64,000 bases of DNA from Simplicispira sedimenti (GTDB lineage Bacteria > Pseudomonadota > Gammaproteobacteria > Burkholderiales > Burkholderiaceae_C): the NCBI RefSeq assembly GCF_022760965.1, contig NZ_JAKVIJ010000006.1, positions 1 through 64,000 on the forward strand, in the 5' to 3' direction. The position numbers and the translations under genes are program-made. A model generated the notes under the pieces. That model was not told the origin of the DNA, did not search any database, and was given only the letters and a program-made list of their open reading frames with translations. Of this stretch, positions 36,059-44,374 are shown piece after piece. Positions within the stretch are counted from its first letter, which is position 1, and each line of letters opens with the position of its first letter.

Positions 36059-37558
36059 ATGCACCGCATGACCACCCCTGCGCCCCAGCCACCGCGCCAT
36101 GGTTCCCTGCGGACCCAGGCATGGGCTGCCTGCGCGCGCCTGCAGGGCAGCGCCTTGCTGCGCCCGTCCCTGTTCAAGCGGCTGCTGGGCGTGCAGTTGC
36201 TGGTGTTTGGCGCGCTGCTGGCGGTGCTGCTGTCGCTGACCCTCATGCTGCTGCTCGCGCGCGGCAATGGGGGGTTGGACACCGACCTCAAGCTGCTGGC
36301 CCAGGCCCTGGCGCGCACCAGCAGCCTGAACCCCACGCCCGATGGCATCGCTGCGGCGGCAGAGCACATCACCGCCCTGCACCTGGAAACGGCGGACACT
36401 GCGATCTCGCCGGACGAACTGGGTTGGCAGGTGTGGCACAAAGACGGCCGCTTGCTCGCACGCTCCGCCAACCGGGACAGCCTGCCGGACTTCCCACCCG
36501 GCAGCCTGTCCACGAGCGAGCGGTCAGAGCACCCGGGCTGGATCCTGCTGGCCGCCTGGGACCCTGCGCAGCAGCTCTATGCCGTGTTCGCCCAGTCCAG
36601 CCAGGTCACCACGCGGCTGCTGGACCGGACGTTCAAGGGCATGCTGCCCACGACCATGGTGATCGTTGCCACCGTTTTTGCGGCGCTGTGGCTGGCCATG
36701 CGGCTGGGGCTCCAACCGCTGGCGCAACTGGCACGCCAGTTGTCGCAGCGCGACCCGCAAGAGACCACCGAGCTGGCAAACGCCCCACCCCACGTCGAAC
36801 TCGCGCCCATGGTGCACGCCCTCAATGCGCTGCTGGCCCGGGTGCGCTCGCTGCGCGCCGCAGAGCATGGCTTCTTTGCCGACGCAGCCCACGAGCTGCG
36901 CACCCCGCTGGCAGCCATCAACGCACAGGCGCATGCCTTGACCATGGCATCGTCCGCTGGGCAGCGCGCTGCCGCCCTGCAAGCCCTGCAAGGCGGCGTC
37001 GAACGCGCTGCCAATGTGCTGGACAAGCTGCTCACCCTGGCACGCCTGGACCACACGGTCACCCTGGGCCCACAGGCTACCGCCCTGCACCGGACCGACC
37101 TGGCCGCCTTGCTGCGCGACACCCTTGCCATGCAGGCCTCGCGCACGGCCCTTTCGCAACACACGCTGGATCTGGACGCACCCACCGAGCTGTGGGCACC
37201 CGCAGACGCGCCCGCCCTGGCCGCAGCACTGGACAACCTGGTGGACAACGCGCTGCGCTACACCCCACCGGGATCGCAGGTGCGCGTGCGCCTGGCGGCA
37301 GAACCACCGCAGGCCCTGATTGCGGTGGAAGACAGCGGGCCTGGCATTGCCGCGCAGGACCGTGTGCGGGTGTTCCAGCGCTTTGAAAGAGGCCCGCACA
37401 GCGACGGCATCAGCGGCTGCGGTCTGGGGCTGGCCATTGTGGAGCGCGTGGCCGCAGCGCACCACGGCAGCGTGGCCCTGGACGCCAGCCCCGCGCTGGG
37501 CGGTGCCCGCTTTTGCATCCGAATTCCCTTGAATAACCATGGCCATCTTGCTCGTTGA
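36059..37558 (+). CDS. Membrane sensor histidine kinase (QseC-like)
   Basis: 499 residues. Two membrane segments (about 43-67 and 197-216) enclose a periplasmic sensor of ~130 residues; then HAMP, HisKA with His278 in FFADAAHELRTPLAA, and HATPase_c with DNLVDNALRYTPPGS, EDSGPGI and SGCGLGLAIV. The overall form is like QseC/PmrB kinases. Its 3' end overlaps the response-regulator gene by 20 bp, so the two are translated together. Kinase-first order is the reverse of the usual qseBC layout. Starts at 36059 and 36068 are both possible. Confidence 0.93.
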   Translation: MHRMTTPAPQPPRHGSLRTQAWAACARLQGSALLRPSLFKRLLGVQLLVFGALLAVLLSLTLMLLLARGNGGLDTDLKLLAQALARTSSLNPTPDGIAAAAEHITALHLETADTAISPDELGWQVWHKDGRLLARSANRDSLPDFPPGSLSTSERSEHPGWILLAAWDPAQQLYAVFAQSSQVTTRLLDRTFKGMLPTTMVIVATVFAALWLAMRLGLQPLAQLARQLSQRDPQETTELANAPPHVELAPMVHALNALLARVRSLRAAEHGFFADAAHELRTPLAAINAQAHALTMASSAGQRAAALQALQGGVERAANVLDKLLTLARLDHTVTLGPQATALHRTDLAALLRDTLAMQASRTALSQHTLDLDAPTELWAPADAPALAAALDNLVDNALRYTPPGSQVRVRLAAEPPQALIAVEDSGPGIAAQDRVRVFQRFERGPHSDGISGCGLGLAIVERVAAAHHGSVALDASPALGGARFCIRIPLNNHGHLAR

Positions 37559-38210
37559 AGACGACCTGGACCTGGGACGCGCGCTGCAGCAATCCCTGCA
37601 GGCCACCCATTGGCCCACGGTCTGGGTGCGCCATGCGCAACAGGCCCGCAGCCACGCGGCGCAGGGCAACCTACATTGCATTTTGCTGGATCTGACGCTG
37701 CCCGACGGGGACGGCCAACTGCTGCTGACCGAGTGGCGCAGCGCGCGCATCCAAACCCCGGTGCTGGTGATGACGGCACGGGACGCGCTGGCCGACCGCC
37801 TTAAAGCATTGCGCAGCGGTGCCGACGACTACGTCATCAAGCCCTTTGCCACCGAGGAGCTGATCGCACGCGTCCAGGCCCTCATTCGCCGCAGCGGCGG
37901 CCACACCCAGCAGCGCTGGCAGGTGGGCGATCTGTGTCTGGACGAAGTCACCGCGCAGGTGAGCATTGCCGACCAGACCATTGCGCTGACGCCGCGCGAA
38001 GCCGCCATCCTGCGGGAACTGGCCCTGGCACGGGGCCGTGCGGTGTCCCGCGAGACCCTGATGGACAGAGTGTGGGGGCTGGGGGAGACGCTCAGCGATG
38101 GCGCCATCGAGTACCAGATCCACGGCCTGCGCCAAAAACTGGGCAGCCAACGCATCTGCACCTTGCGCGGCGTGGGGTATGCGCTGGTGAGCCAAGGCAC
38201 CCACCAGTGA
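37539..38210 (+). CDS. OmpR/PhoB-family response regulator (QseB-like)
   Basis: 223 residues. Receiver domain (1-115) with acidic pocket EDD at 7-9, phospho-acceptor Asp51 (ILLDLTLPDGDG), and Lys in YVIKPF; C-terminal winged helix (about 125-220, with LTPREAAILRELALARGRAV, and RGVGYAL). Partner of the overlapping kinase. Converges on the creatininase-family gene 25 bp away. Confidence 0.94.
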   Translation: MAILLVEDDLDLGRALQQSLQATHWPTVWVRHAQQARSHAAQGNLHCILLDLTLPDGDGQLLLTEWRSARIQTPVLVMTARDALADRLKALRSGADDYVIKPFATEELIARVQALIRRSGGHTQQRWQVGDLCLDEVTAQVSIADQTIALTPREAAILRELALARGRAVSRETLMDRVWGLGETLSDGAIEYQIHGLRQKLGSQRICTLRGVGYALVSQGTHQ

Positions 38211-38235
38211 CAGCCGTGCCCGCAGGGCGATGAGA

Positions 38236-39087
38236 TCACCCAGGCGCGGGGGCCAGGGTCTGCGCGGGCAGCGCGTGCAGCTCTTGCAGCAACTGGGCCA
38301 GCGCCTGCGCCGCCGCCAAGACCAGGGCGCGGCCCTTGTCGGCGCTGGCTGCACGGGCATCGCCCACGGCTCCTGCGGGGTGGTAGTCCTGCATGGCCCA
38401 GCCCATCTTGGCGCTCTTGCCGTCGCCCAACATTGCATGCTGCGCAGCCCGGTCCTGTGAGCTGGAGCGCCACTGTGCTGCGTGCTCCATGCGCACCGTG
38501 GCGGGTGCCAGGTGCAGCATCATCGAGGTTTCCACCGCCCCGCCGTGGATGCCAAAGCGCTGCTCCTCGGCGCTGAACAAGGCCTGCACCTCGGGCGGCT
38601 GGGGCAGGCTGAACCAACTGCTGCTGTACACCAGCAGGCCGTGGTGCTGGCGCAGCTCACGCGCCACGATGTCCATCACCGCCACGTTGCCTCCGTGGCC
38701 GTTGAGCAGCAACAGCCGCTTCACCCCAGCGCGCGCCACGCAGGCGCCGATCTCGGTCCACAGCGCGATCACCGTGGCGGGCGACAGCGACAGCGTGCCG
38801 GGGTAGGCCAGGTGCTCCGTGCTCAGGCCCACCACCTGCGGCGGCAGGAACAACGCCGGCAAGGGCTCGGGCAACAGGGGCAGGGCCGCATCGATCACGC
38901 CTTGGAGCAGCGTGGCATCGACACTCAGCGGCAAATGCGGCCCGTGCTGCTCGATGGCGGCCACGGGCAGCACGGCCACGGTCTGCGCGGCCAGGGGGCT
39001 GGCCTGCAGTTGTGCGAAATCGCGCGTGGTGAGCTCGGCCCAGAAGCGCGAGGGCAGGGAGAAGGCGGCTGCGGTCATGCCCGCCAT
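38236..39087 (-). CDS. Creatininase-family amidohydrolase
   Basis: 283 residues. Metal-binding family motifs are present: AIEQHGPHLPLSVDA (Glu, His, Asp ligands, about 44-58), NGHGGN (about 127-132) and HGGAVETS. Members include creatinine amidohydrolase, MftE-like and riboflavin-related enzymes, so the substrate is open. Last gene of a three-gene minus-strand operon, 6 bp after the small membrane protein. Starts at 39087 and 39078 (MTAAAF) are equally likely. Confidence 0.88.
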   Translation of the reverse strand: MAGMTAAAFSLPSRFWAELTTRDFAQLQASPLAAQTVAVLPVAAIEQHGPHLPLSVDATLLQGVIDAALPLLPEPLPALFLPPQVVGLSTEHLAYPGTLSLSPATVIALWTEIGACVARAGVKRLLLLNGHGGNVAVMDIVARELRQHHGLLVYSSSWFSLPQPPEVQALFSAEEQRFGIHGGAVETSMMLHLAPATVRMEHAAQWRSSSQDRAAQHAMLGDGKSAKMGWAMQDYHPAGAVGDARAASADKGRALVLAAAQALAQLLQELHALPAQTLAPAPG

Positions 39088-39093
39088 GGTAGT

Positions 39094-39435
39094 TCAGTGC
39101 AGCAGCCAGTACAGCAAGTGCCCCGCGCCCAGCGCCAGCAGCAGGCCCAGCGCCCAGGCAGTGGAGCGGGTGCCCACCCCCCGGCGCCGCTGGGCCGCGC
39201 CGAATGCGAGCGCCATCACCAGCACCACGGCCCACAGCCCGGCCAGCACCACCCAGATCACGCCCACGAAGGTGCAGCCAAAGCTCTCGCAGCGCAGTTG
39301 CCAGGTGCTCCAGGCCAGCACGGCCAGGCCCACGGTGAGCACCAGCAGCCCGGCCCCGGCGTGGCGCAGCAGTCCGGCCCAGGCGCGCTGCACGTGGGAC
39401 GGGGGGGTGTTTGCAACGGCAGGGTCGGTCGCCAT
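39094..39435 (-). CDS. Small membrane protein of unknown function
   Basis: 113 residues with three hydrophobic segments (about 24-44, 55-78 and 92-112) and a short basic stretch (AQRRRG) between the second and third. There are two cysteines in RCESFGC between segments 1 and 2. I do not recognise the family. Its ATG shares one base with the stop of the DUF1569 gene, so it belongs to that operon. Confidence 0.75.
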   Translation of the reverse strand: MATDPAVANTPPSHVQRAWAGLLRHAGAGLLVLTVGLAVLAWSTWQLRCESFGCTFVGVIWVVLAGLWAVVLVMALAFGAAQRRRGVGTRSTAWALGLLLALGAGHLLYWLLH

Positions 39436-39947
39436 CAGGCGGGCAGAACGATCTCGTCCTGGTGGTTGGCAATGTGGAAGGCGTGCGCCCGGGCGTACTG
39501 CGCCTTGTCCAACCGGCCGTAGGCAAAGTGCGGCGCCAGCGCTCCGCTGTGCCCATCGAAGCGCGCAATGGCCGCGCGCAGCCGTGCCACTGAGGCGGTC
39601 AGGTCACCGGGCAGCGCCAGTGGGGGCGCACCGGGGATGGGTTCGTCCAGCCCGTGGCTCATGCGGCCGCGCCACTGGAAGACGGCGAAGGCCGCCGCGC
39701 CCAGGGTGTTCTGGAACAGCGCACTGCGCGGCTGGGGATAGCCGTCCAGGCTCATCTCGATGCTCTGCGCCAGGTGCTCCAGCACGGCCGGCAGGGGCCA
39801 GGCGCCGGTGGTGCGTGCGCCCTTGGCGGCCGCCACGCGGTCAAGCCAACGCAGGGCATCTGCCAGGTTGTCCACTTTGGGCAAGTCGGCCCATGCCGCC
39901 AGGGGCGTCAGCGCCAGCGGCGCCTGCAAAAGGGTGCGTCGTTTCAT
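39435..39947 (-). CDS. DUF1569-family exported protein
   Basis: 170 residues. The N-terminus MKRRTLLQAPLALTPLAAWA is a Tat-like signal (RR followed by a hydrophobic core), and the body matches DUF1569/DinB-like proteins (VLEHLAQSIEMSLDGYPQPR; final AHAFHIANHQDEIVLPA). A possible metal set of His residues (HLAQS, HIANHQ) is as in DinB-like folds. Start 39947 is preferred over 40004. First gene of a three-gene minus-strand operon. Confidence 0.8.
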   Translation of the reverse strand: MKRRTLLQAPLALTPLAAWADLPKVDNLADALRWLDRVAAAKGARTTGAWPLPAVLEHLAQSIEMSLDGYPQPRSALFQNTLGAAAFAVFQWRGRMSHGLDEPIPGAPPLALPGDLTASVARLRAAIARFDGHSGALAPHFAYGRLDKAQYARAHAFHIANHQDEIVLPA

Positions 39948-40083
39948 GCCGCGCATGGTAAGGCTTCGCACTTGTTCTCGCTCGCGGCGGCCGCTGACCG
40001 ACAATACGGCCTGAGCGGCGGGCGCCTACCCCCGCGTTCAGCCCCGGAACCAAAGCGCGCCGCTGCGCTCCCACAGGACGACC

Positions 40084-42312
40084 ATGTCCCGCTTCAGCCT
40101 TCACCGTTGTCTCACTGCTCTTGTTTTCATAGCTGCTGCCGCAGGATGGACGAGCGCAAACGCCCAATTCAGCAACAAACCGGCCGCCGCCACGGGCAGC
40201 GTGGTCAGCAGCCCGCAGGTGCGGGCCGAACTCATTGCCCACGCGCCCGAGGGCCTGGGGCCGGGCAAACTGGCGTGGCTGGGCCTGCGCATTGCGCACC
40301 AGAAGGACTGGCACACCTACTGGAAGAACCCCGGCGACTCCGGCCTGCCCACCGAACTGCGCTGGGAGCTGCCCCCCGGCATGGACGCGGGCGAGATCGC
40401 CTGGCCCGTTCCGCGCCTGTTCCGCATCGGCCGACTGGCCAATTACGGCTATGACGGTGAAGTGCTGCTGGTGGCTCCGCTGAAGATGCCCCAGGAACTG
40501 CCGCCCGCCCCTGGCGGTATGGGCACGGTGCGCATCGGGTTGCACGCCACCTGGCTGGCCTGCCGCGTCGAGTGCATCCCCGAAGAAGGTCGGTTGGTGC
40601 TGGACCTCCCCATCCAGGGCACCACCGCCATGCATGCCGCTGCGTTCGCGCAGGCCCAGGCCGCGCAGCCCGTGCCGCTGCAGGGCAGCAGCCAAGTGCG
40701 CGTGGAGGGCGAACGCCTCAAACTCAGCGTGCAAGGCCTGCCCGAGGCACTGCGCGGACAGAAGCTGGAGGTGTTCCCGGAAACGCCTGCCGTTCTGATC
40801 CCGGCGGCCGTCGAGGGCAAGGACTGGACCCAGGCCTGGGAAGGCAACACCTGGACGGCCAGCCTGCCGCTGTCGCCCGAGCGCGGCAAGGCGCCCACCC
40901 AACTGCCCCTGGTGCTGGCCCCTGCGCAGCCATCGGCCGCCCAGGATTCCGGCAGTCCGCAGGGCTGGCACACCGTCGCAGCCATCGAGGGCGCCTGGGC
41001 GAGCGCCACCACCGCCGAGGTCTCGCCCGCACTGGCGGCGGCGCTGCAAGCCAACCAGGCGGCGGCGCAGCCTCCCGGCGGCGCTCCAGCGCCCGCGGGT
41101 GGCAGCTTCTGGTTCGCCCTGTTGGGGGGCTTGCTGGGCGGCATGCTGCTCAACCTCATGCCCTGCGTATTCCCGGTCCTGGCCATCAAGGTCATGGGCT
41201 TTGCCCGCCACGGCAACCACCTGCCCGCCCAGCGCGTGGGTGGCCTGGCCTACACCGCTGGCGTGGTGCTGTCTTTCCTGGCGCTGGGCGGACTGCTGCT
41301 GGCGCTGCGCGCGGCGGGTGAGCAACTGGGCTGGGGCTTTCAGCTCCAGTCGCCTGCCGTGGTGGCGCTGCTGGCAGGCCTGTTCACCCTCATCGGGCTG
41401 AACCTGGCAGGCCTGTTCGAGTTCGGCCAGTTCCTGCCCAGCCGCGTGGCCACGCTGCAGGCGCGCCATCCGGCGGCCGACGCTTTCCTCACCGGCATGC
41501 TGGCTGTGGCGATTGCCTCGCCCTGCACCGCGCCCTTCATGGGGGCGGCGCTGGGGTTTGCCGTGGGCCTGCCCGCACTGCAGGCGCTGGCTGTGTTTGG
41601 CGCATTGGGCGTGGGCATGGCCCTGCCTTACCTGCTGGCAGCCTGGGTGCCTGCGGTGGCGGGCTGGCTGCCGCGCCCCGGCGCCTGGATGGACACGTTC
41701 CGTCGCGCCATGGCCTTCCCCATGTTTGCCACGGTGGTGTGGCTGGTGTGGGTGCTGGGCCAGCAAAGCGGCATCGACGGCGCAGGCGCGCTGCTGGCGC
41801 TGCTGGTGGCAGGCAGCAGCCTGGTGTGGGCGCTGACGCTGCGCGGGCGCAGCCGGACGGTGCTGGCCACGGTGCTGCTGGCCTTGACCGCCTGGCTGGC
41901 GGGCAGTATCGGGCCGCACATCACCCGCCCTGCCCTGGCAGCGGTACCTGCCACGGGGCAGGCCGCTGCCGGCGCCGACTGGCAGCCCTGGTCGGCCCAG
42001 CAGGTACAGGACCTGACGGCGGCAGGCAAGCCGGTGTTCATCGACTTCACTGCCGCCTGGTGCATCACCTGCCAGTACAACAAGCGCAATGCACTGGCCG
42101 ATGCGCAGGTACTGGCCGACTTTGCGGCCAAGGGCGTGACCCTGTTGCGCGCCGACTGGACGCGGCGCGACCCTGCCATTACCGCCGCCCTGGCCGACCT
42201 GGGCCGCAACGGCGTGCCGGTGTACGTGCTCGTGGCGCCTGGCCGCACACCGGTGGTGATGAGCGAGATCCTGAGCGTGTCGGAGCTGCGGGCGGCGCTG
42301 GCCGTGCTCTGA
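40084..42312 (+). CDS. dsbD: Thiol:disulfide interchange protein, DsbD/ScsB type
   Basis: 742 residues. A signal peptide (about 1-27) precedes a periplasmic N-terminal domain (about 30-330) with a Cys pair in WLACRVECIPEEG; then about eight membrane helices with the two buried redox cysteines in LMPCVFPV and ASPCTAPFMG; then a C-terminal thioredoxin-like domain with CITC at 660-663. It carries electrons from cytoplasmic thioredoxin to periplasmic proteins. The N-terminal domain resembles ScsB more than classical DsbD. The signal-peptide region may overlap a weak AT-rich repeat copy (40112-40165). Confidence 0.92.
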   Translation: MSRFSLHRCLTALVFIAAAAGWTSANAQFSNKPAAATGSVVSSPQVRAELIAHAPEGLGPGKLAWLGLRIAHQKDWHTYWKNPGDSGLPTELRWELPPGMDAGEIAWPVPRLFRIGRLANYGYDGEVLLVAPLKMPQELPPAPGGMGTVRIGLHATWLACRVECIPEEGRLVLDLPIQGTTAMHAAAFAQAQAAQPVPLQGSSQVRVEGERLKLSVQGLPEALRGQKLEVFPETPAVLIPAAVEGKDWTQAWEGNTWTASLPLSPERGKAPTQLPLVLAPAQPSAAQDSGSPQGWHTVAAIEGAWASATTAEVSPALAAALQANQAAAQPPGGAPAPAGGSFWFALLGGLLGGMLLNLMPCVFPVLAIKVMGFARHGNHLPAQRVGGLAYTAGVVLSFLALGGLLLALRAAGEQLGWGFQLQSPAVVALLAGLFTLIGLNLAGLFEFGQFLPSRVATLQARHPAADAFLTGMLAVAIASPCTAPFMGAALGFAVGLPALQALAVFGALGVGMALPYLLAAWVPAVAGWLPRPGAWMDTFRRAMAFPMFATVVWLVWVLGQQSGIDGAGALLALLVAGSSLVWALTLRGRSRTVLATVLLALTAWLAGSIGPHITRPALAAVPATGQAAAGADWQPWSAQQVQDLTAAGKPVFIDFTAAWCITCQYNKRNALADAQVLADFAAKGVTLLRADWTRRDPAITAALADLGRNGVPVYVLVAPGRTPVVMSEILSVSELRAALAVL

Positions 42313-42370
42313 TTTCTGCCGACAAGCGCCCCGCGTTCTGCAGGGTCTTGTAGTTAGGCTGTCACATCGG

Positions 42371-42439
42371 GTTGTTGCAATAGCGGCAAGCCGTCGGGTC
42401 CTCCTTGCGAGGCGCCGACGCGCTTGCCTTTTCAACAAC
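42371..42439 (+). promoter_or_regulatory. Long stem-loop in the 5' region of the porin gene
   Basis: Nested arms pair GTTGTTG (42371-42377) with CAACAAC (42433-42439), GGCAAGC with GCTTGCC, CGTCGG with CCGACG, and CCTC with GAGG, giving a hairpin of about 69 bases that ends 15 bases before the porin ATG. It could be a 5' UTR element affecting stability or ribosome access, or a terminator for dsbD (TTTT follows one arm). Confidence 0.6.
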
Positions 42440-42454
42440 TACCGGAATGACTCC

Positions 42455-43447
42455 ATGAATAAATCCCTGATCGCCCTGGCTGTTCTCAGCTCCGTTGCGT
42501 GCATCGCCTCGGCCCAGTCCAACGTGACCCTGTACGGACGCCTCGACGCTGGCCTGGGCAAGGCCTTCGGCGGCCAGTCGCAGATGATCGGCAACTACAA
42601 GGAAACCTCCATGTGGGGCGTGCGTGGCCAGGAAGACCTGGGCGACGGCATGAAGGCGTCGTTCAACTTTGAACAAGGTATCAACATCGAAGACGGCGCC
42701 CTGACGGGTGGCGCTACCGGCGCCTGGAACCGCGCCGCCTGGCTGGCCCTTGGCGGCGGCTTCGGCGAGTTCGCGATGGGACGCATGACCACGGCGCAGA
42801 ACCGCACCATGGGCACGTTCGACCTCAACGGCACGGCCAACAACACTTCGGCACTGAAGAACCTCGGCCTGGACGCCGACGGCTCCTTGGGCGGCAACCG
42901 CGCCAACAGCCAATTTCTTTACACCTCGCCCAAGCTGAACGGCTTTCAGGCGCGCGCCGCAGTCGTCATGAAGCAGGACAAGGCGGCCCCCGCCGCAGGC
43001 GCCGCAGACACGCGCAAGGGCTCGTACCAGCTCGCCGCCAGCTACCAGAACGGCCCCCTGAGCCTGGGCGCCGTGGTGCAGAGCAAGATGGCCGAAGGCG
43101 CCAACAACCGCACCGGCTATGCCCTGGGCGCGCGTTACGACTTCCCCTCGGTGCGGGTGAGTGCGCTGTACACGCAAGACGAATCCAAGACCACCGGCAA
43201 GGGCTTTGGCCTGGGTGTGGCCGTACCGCTGGGCGCCTGGGTGCTGGGCGCGCAGGTGGCCCGCATCACCGACAACCCCAACCCCGCACGCGACGGCGCC
43301 ATGGCTTATGAGCTGTTCGCCAACTACCACCTGTCCAAGCGCACCATGATGTATGCAGGCTACGGCAACCTCAACAGCGCCGGCAAGGCGGTCAAGGGAA
43401 CGACCGGCTCCAACACCTTCGGCGTGGGCCTGTTGCACCGCTTCTGA
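42455..43447 (+). CDS. Gram-negative general porin
   Basis: Outer-membrane 16-strand beta-barrel of the beta-proteobacterial porin family (OmpC/Omp32-like). 330 residues with a signal peptide ending ASAQS (about residue 21), then NVTLYGRLDAGLGKAFGG, a hallmark opening. Many alternating hydrophobic strands, and the C-terminus ends VGLLHRF with the terminal Phe required for barrel assembly. Monocistronic: a long 5' stem-loop and a 3' terminator bracket it. Confidence 0.95.
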   Translation: MNKSLIALAVLSSVACIASAQSNVTLYGRLDAGLGKAFGGQSQMIGNYKETSMWGVRGQEDLGDGMKASFNFEQGINIEDGALTGGATGAWNRAAWLALGGGFGEFAMGRMTTAQNRTMGTFDLNGTANNTSALKNLGLDADGSLGGNRANSQFLYTSPKLNGFQARAAVVMKQDKAAPAAGAADTRKGSYQLAASYQNGPLSLGAVVQSKMAEGANNRTGYALGARYDFPSVRVSALYTQDESKTTGKGFGLGVAVPLGAWVLGAQVARITDNPNPARDGAMAYELFANYHLSKRTMMYAGYGNLNSAGKAVKGTTGSNTFGVGLLHRF

Positions 43448-43612
43448 ACGCCGGCGGCACACGCCGCCTGCCCAGACTGCCGTCGCCTACCGGGCCGACG
43501 GCCCCATCCAACGCCGCGCCCTGCGCGGCGTTGCCGTTTCTGGCGCCCCCTCTGCATCCCCACAGCACCCCGAAGGATGCCCGGGACCGGCAAGCGGCCG
43601 TACGGCCAAAAA

Positions 43613-43640
43613 AAAGAGCGGCCTGTCAAGCCGCTCTTTC
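43613..43640. terminator. Bidirectional rho-independent terminator after the porin gene
   Basis: AAAGAGCGGC (43613-43622) pairs perfectly with GCCGCTCTTT (43630-43639) around a 7-base loop. A run of A precedes it and TTT ends it. The rest of the 358-bp gap from 43448 to 43805 shows no gene; it must hold the promoter of the CoA-binding protein. Confidence 0.8.
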
Positions 43641-43805
43641 TCTGGTCACTCGCTCAGAAACCCCTGGTACAGACTGCGCAGCACCGTCCCCTCCACCAAG
43701 GGTATGGCGGGTGCGCGTGGCATGCCTGCAAAAGCCATTGTGTGCCCAGCGTATGACATGGGCATGACCAGCACAGCCGCCTTCCGCATGCGTACACTGG
43801 AACGC

Positions 43806-44321
43806 ATGAGCCGCACCCCCGACACCATCAGCACCCTGCGCGACGTGCTGGGCCGCTGCCGCACCATCGCGGTGGTGGGCCTGTCGCCGCAGTGGCACCG
43901 CCCCAGCTTCTTCGCCGCCAAGTACATGCAGGCGCATGGCTACCGCATCGTGCCGGTGAACCCGGTCGTCGCCCGAGACGGCGGCTGCATCCTGGGCGAG
44001 CGCTGCTACGCGAGCCTGCACGAGGCCGCGCAGGCCATCGCCCGCCAGGGCGAGCGCATCGACATGGTGGACTGCTTCCGCAAGAGCGAAGACATCCCGC
44101 CGCTGGCCGAAGAGGCTGTGGCCATCGGCGCGAGCTGCCTGTGGCTGCAGCTCGGTGTGCGGCATGAAGAAGCCGCCCAGCGCGCCGAGGACGCGGGTCT
44201 GCAGGTCATCCAGAACCGCTGCGTGAAGATCGAGCATGCACGCCTGTTCGGCGGCCTGGGCTGGATGGGCGTGAACACCGGCGTCATCTCCGCCAAGCGG
44301 CTGCGGCAGCTCCCTTATTGA
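43806..44321 (+). CDS. CoA-binding domain protein (YccU-like)
   Basis: 171 residues of a Rossmann-type CoA-binding domain: TIAVVGLSPQWHRPSFFAAK near residues 19-38, VPVNPVV, FRKSEDIPPLAEEAV and a conserved C-terminal NRCVKIEH. Members such as YccU bind CoA but have no established reaction. Starts upstream (43758) are in frame; 43806 (MSRTPDTIS) matches the family length best. The TGA lies in the first hairpin of an AT-rich repeat. Confidence 0.85.
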   Translation: MSRTPDTISTLRDVLGRCRTIAVVGLSPQWHRPSFFAAKYMQAHGYRIVPVNPVVARDGGCILGERCYASLHEAAQAIARQGERIDMVDCFRKSEDIPPLAEEAVAIGASCLWLQLGVRHEEAAQRAEDAGLQVIQNRCVKIEHARLFGGLGWMGVNTGVISAKRLRQLPY

Positions 44322-44363
44322 TAGCTTCCAGCGCTTGCCAGATAAGCGCTGGAGGCACTTTTG
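44318..44363 (+). repeat. AT-rich two-hairpin repeat, copy 5, at the end of the CoA-binding gene
   Basis: TTGATAGC (second half of hairpin 1), then a perfect 10-bp stem TCCAGCGCTT (44327-44336) / AAGCGCTGGA (44344-44353), GGCAC and TTTT. It overlaps the stop codon of the upstream gene and can terminate its transcript. Confidence 0.75.
44327..44362 (+). terminator. Rho-independent terminator from repeat copy 5
   Basis: 10-bp stem, 7-base loop and a short T run (TTTT). It lies 12 bp before the next ATG, so that gene needs either read-through or a start site within the repeat. Confidence 0.5.
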
Positions 44364-44374
44364 AATCACAAACC

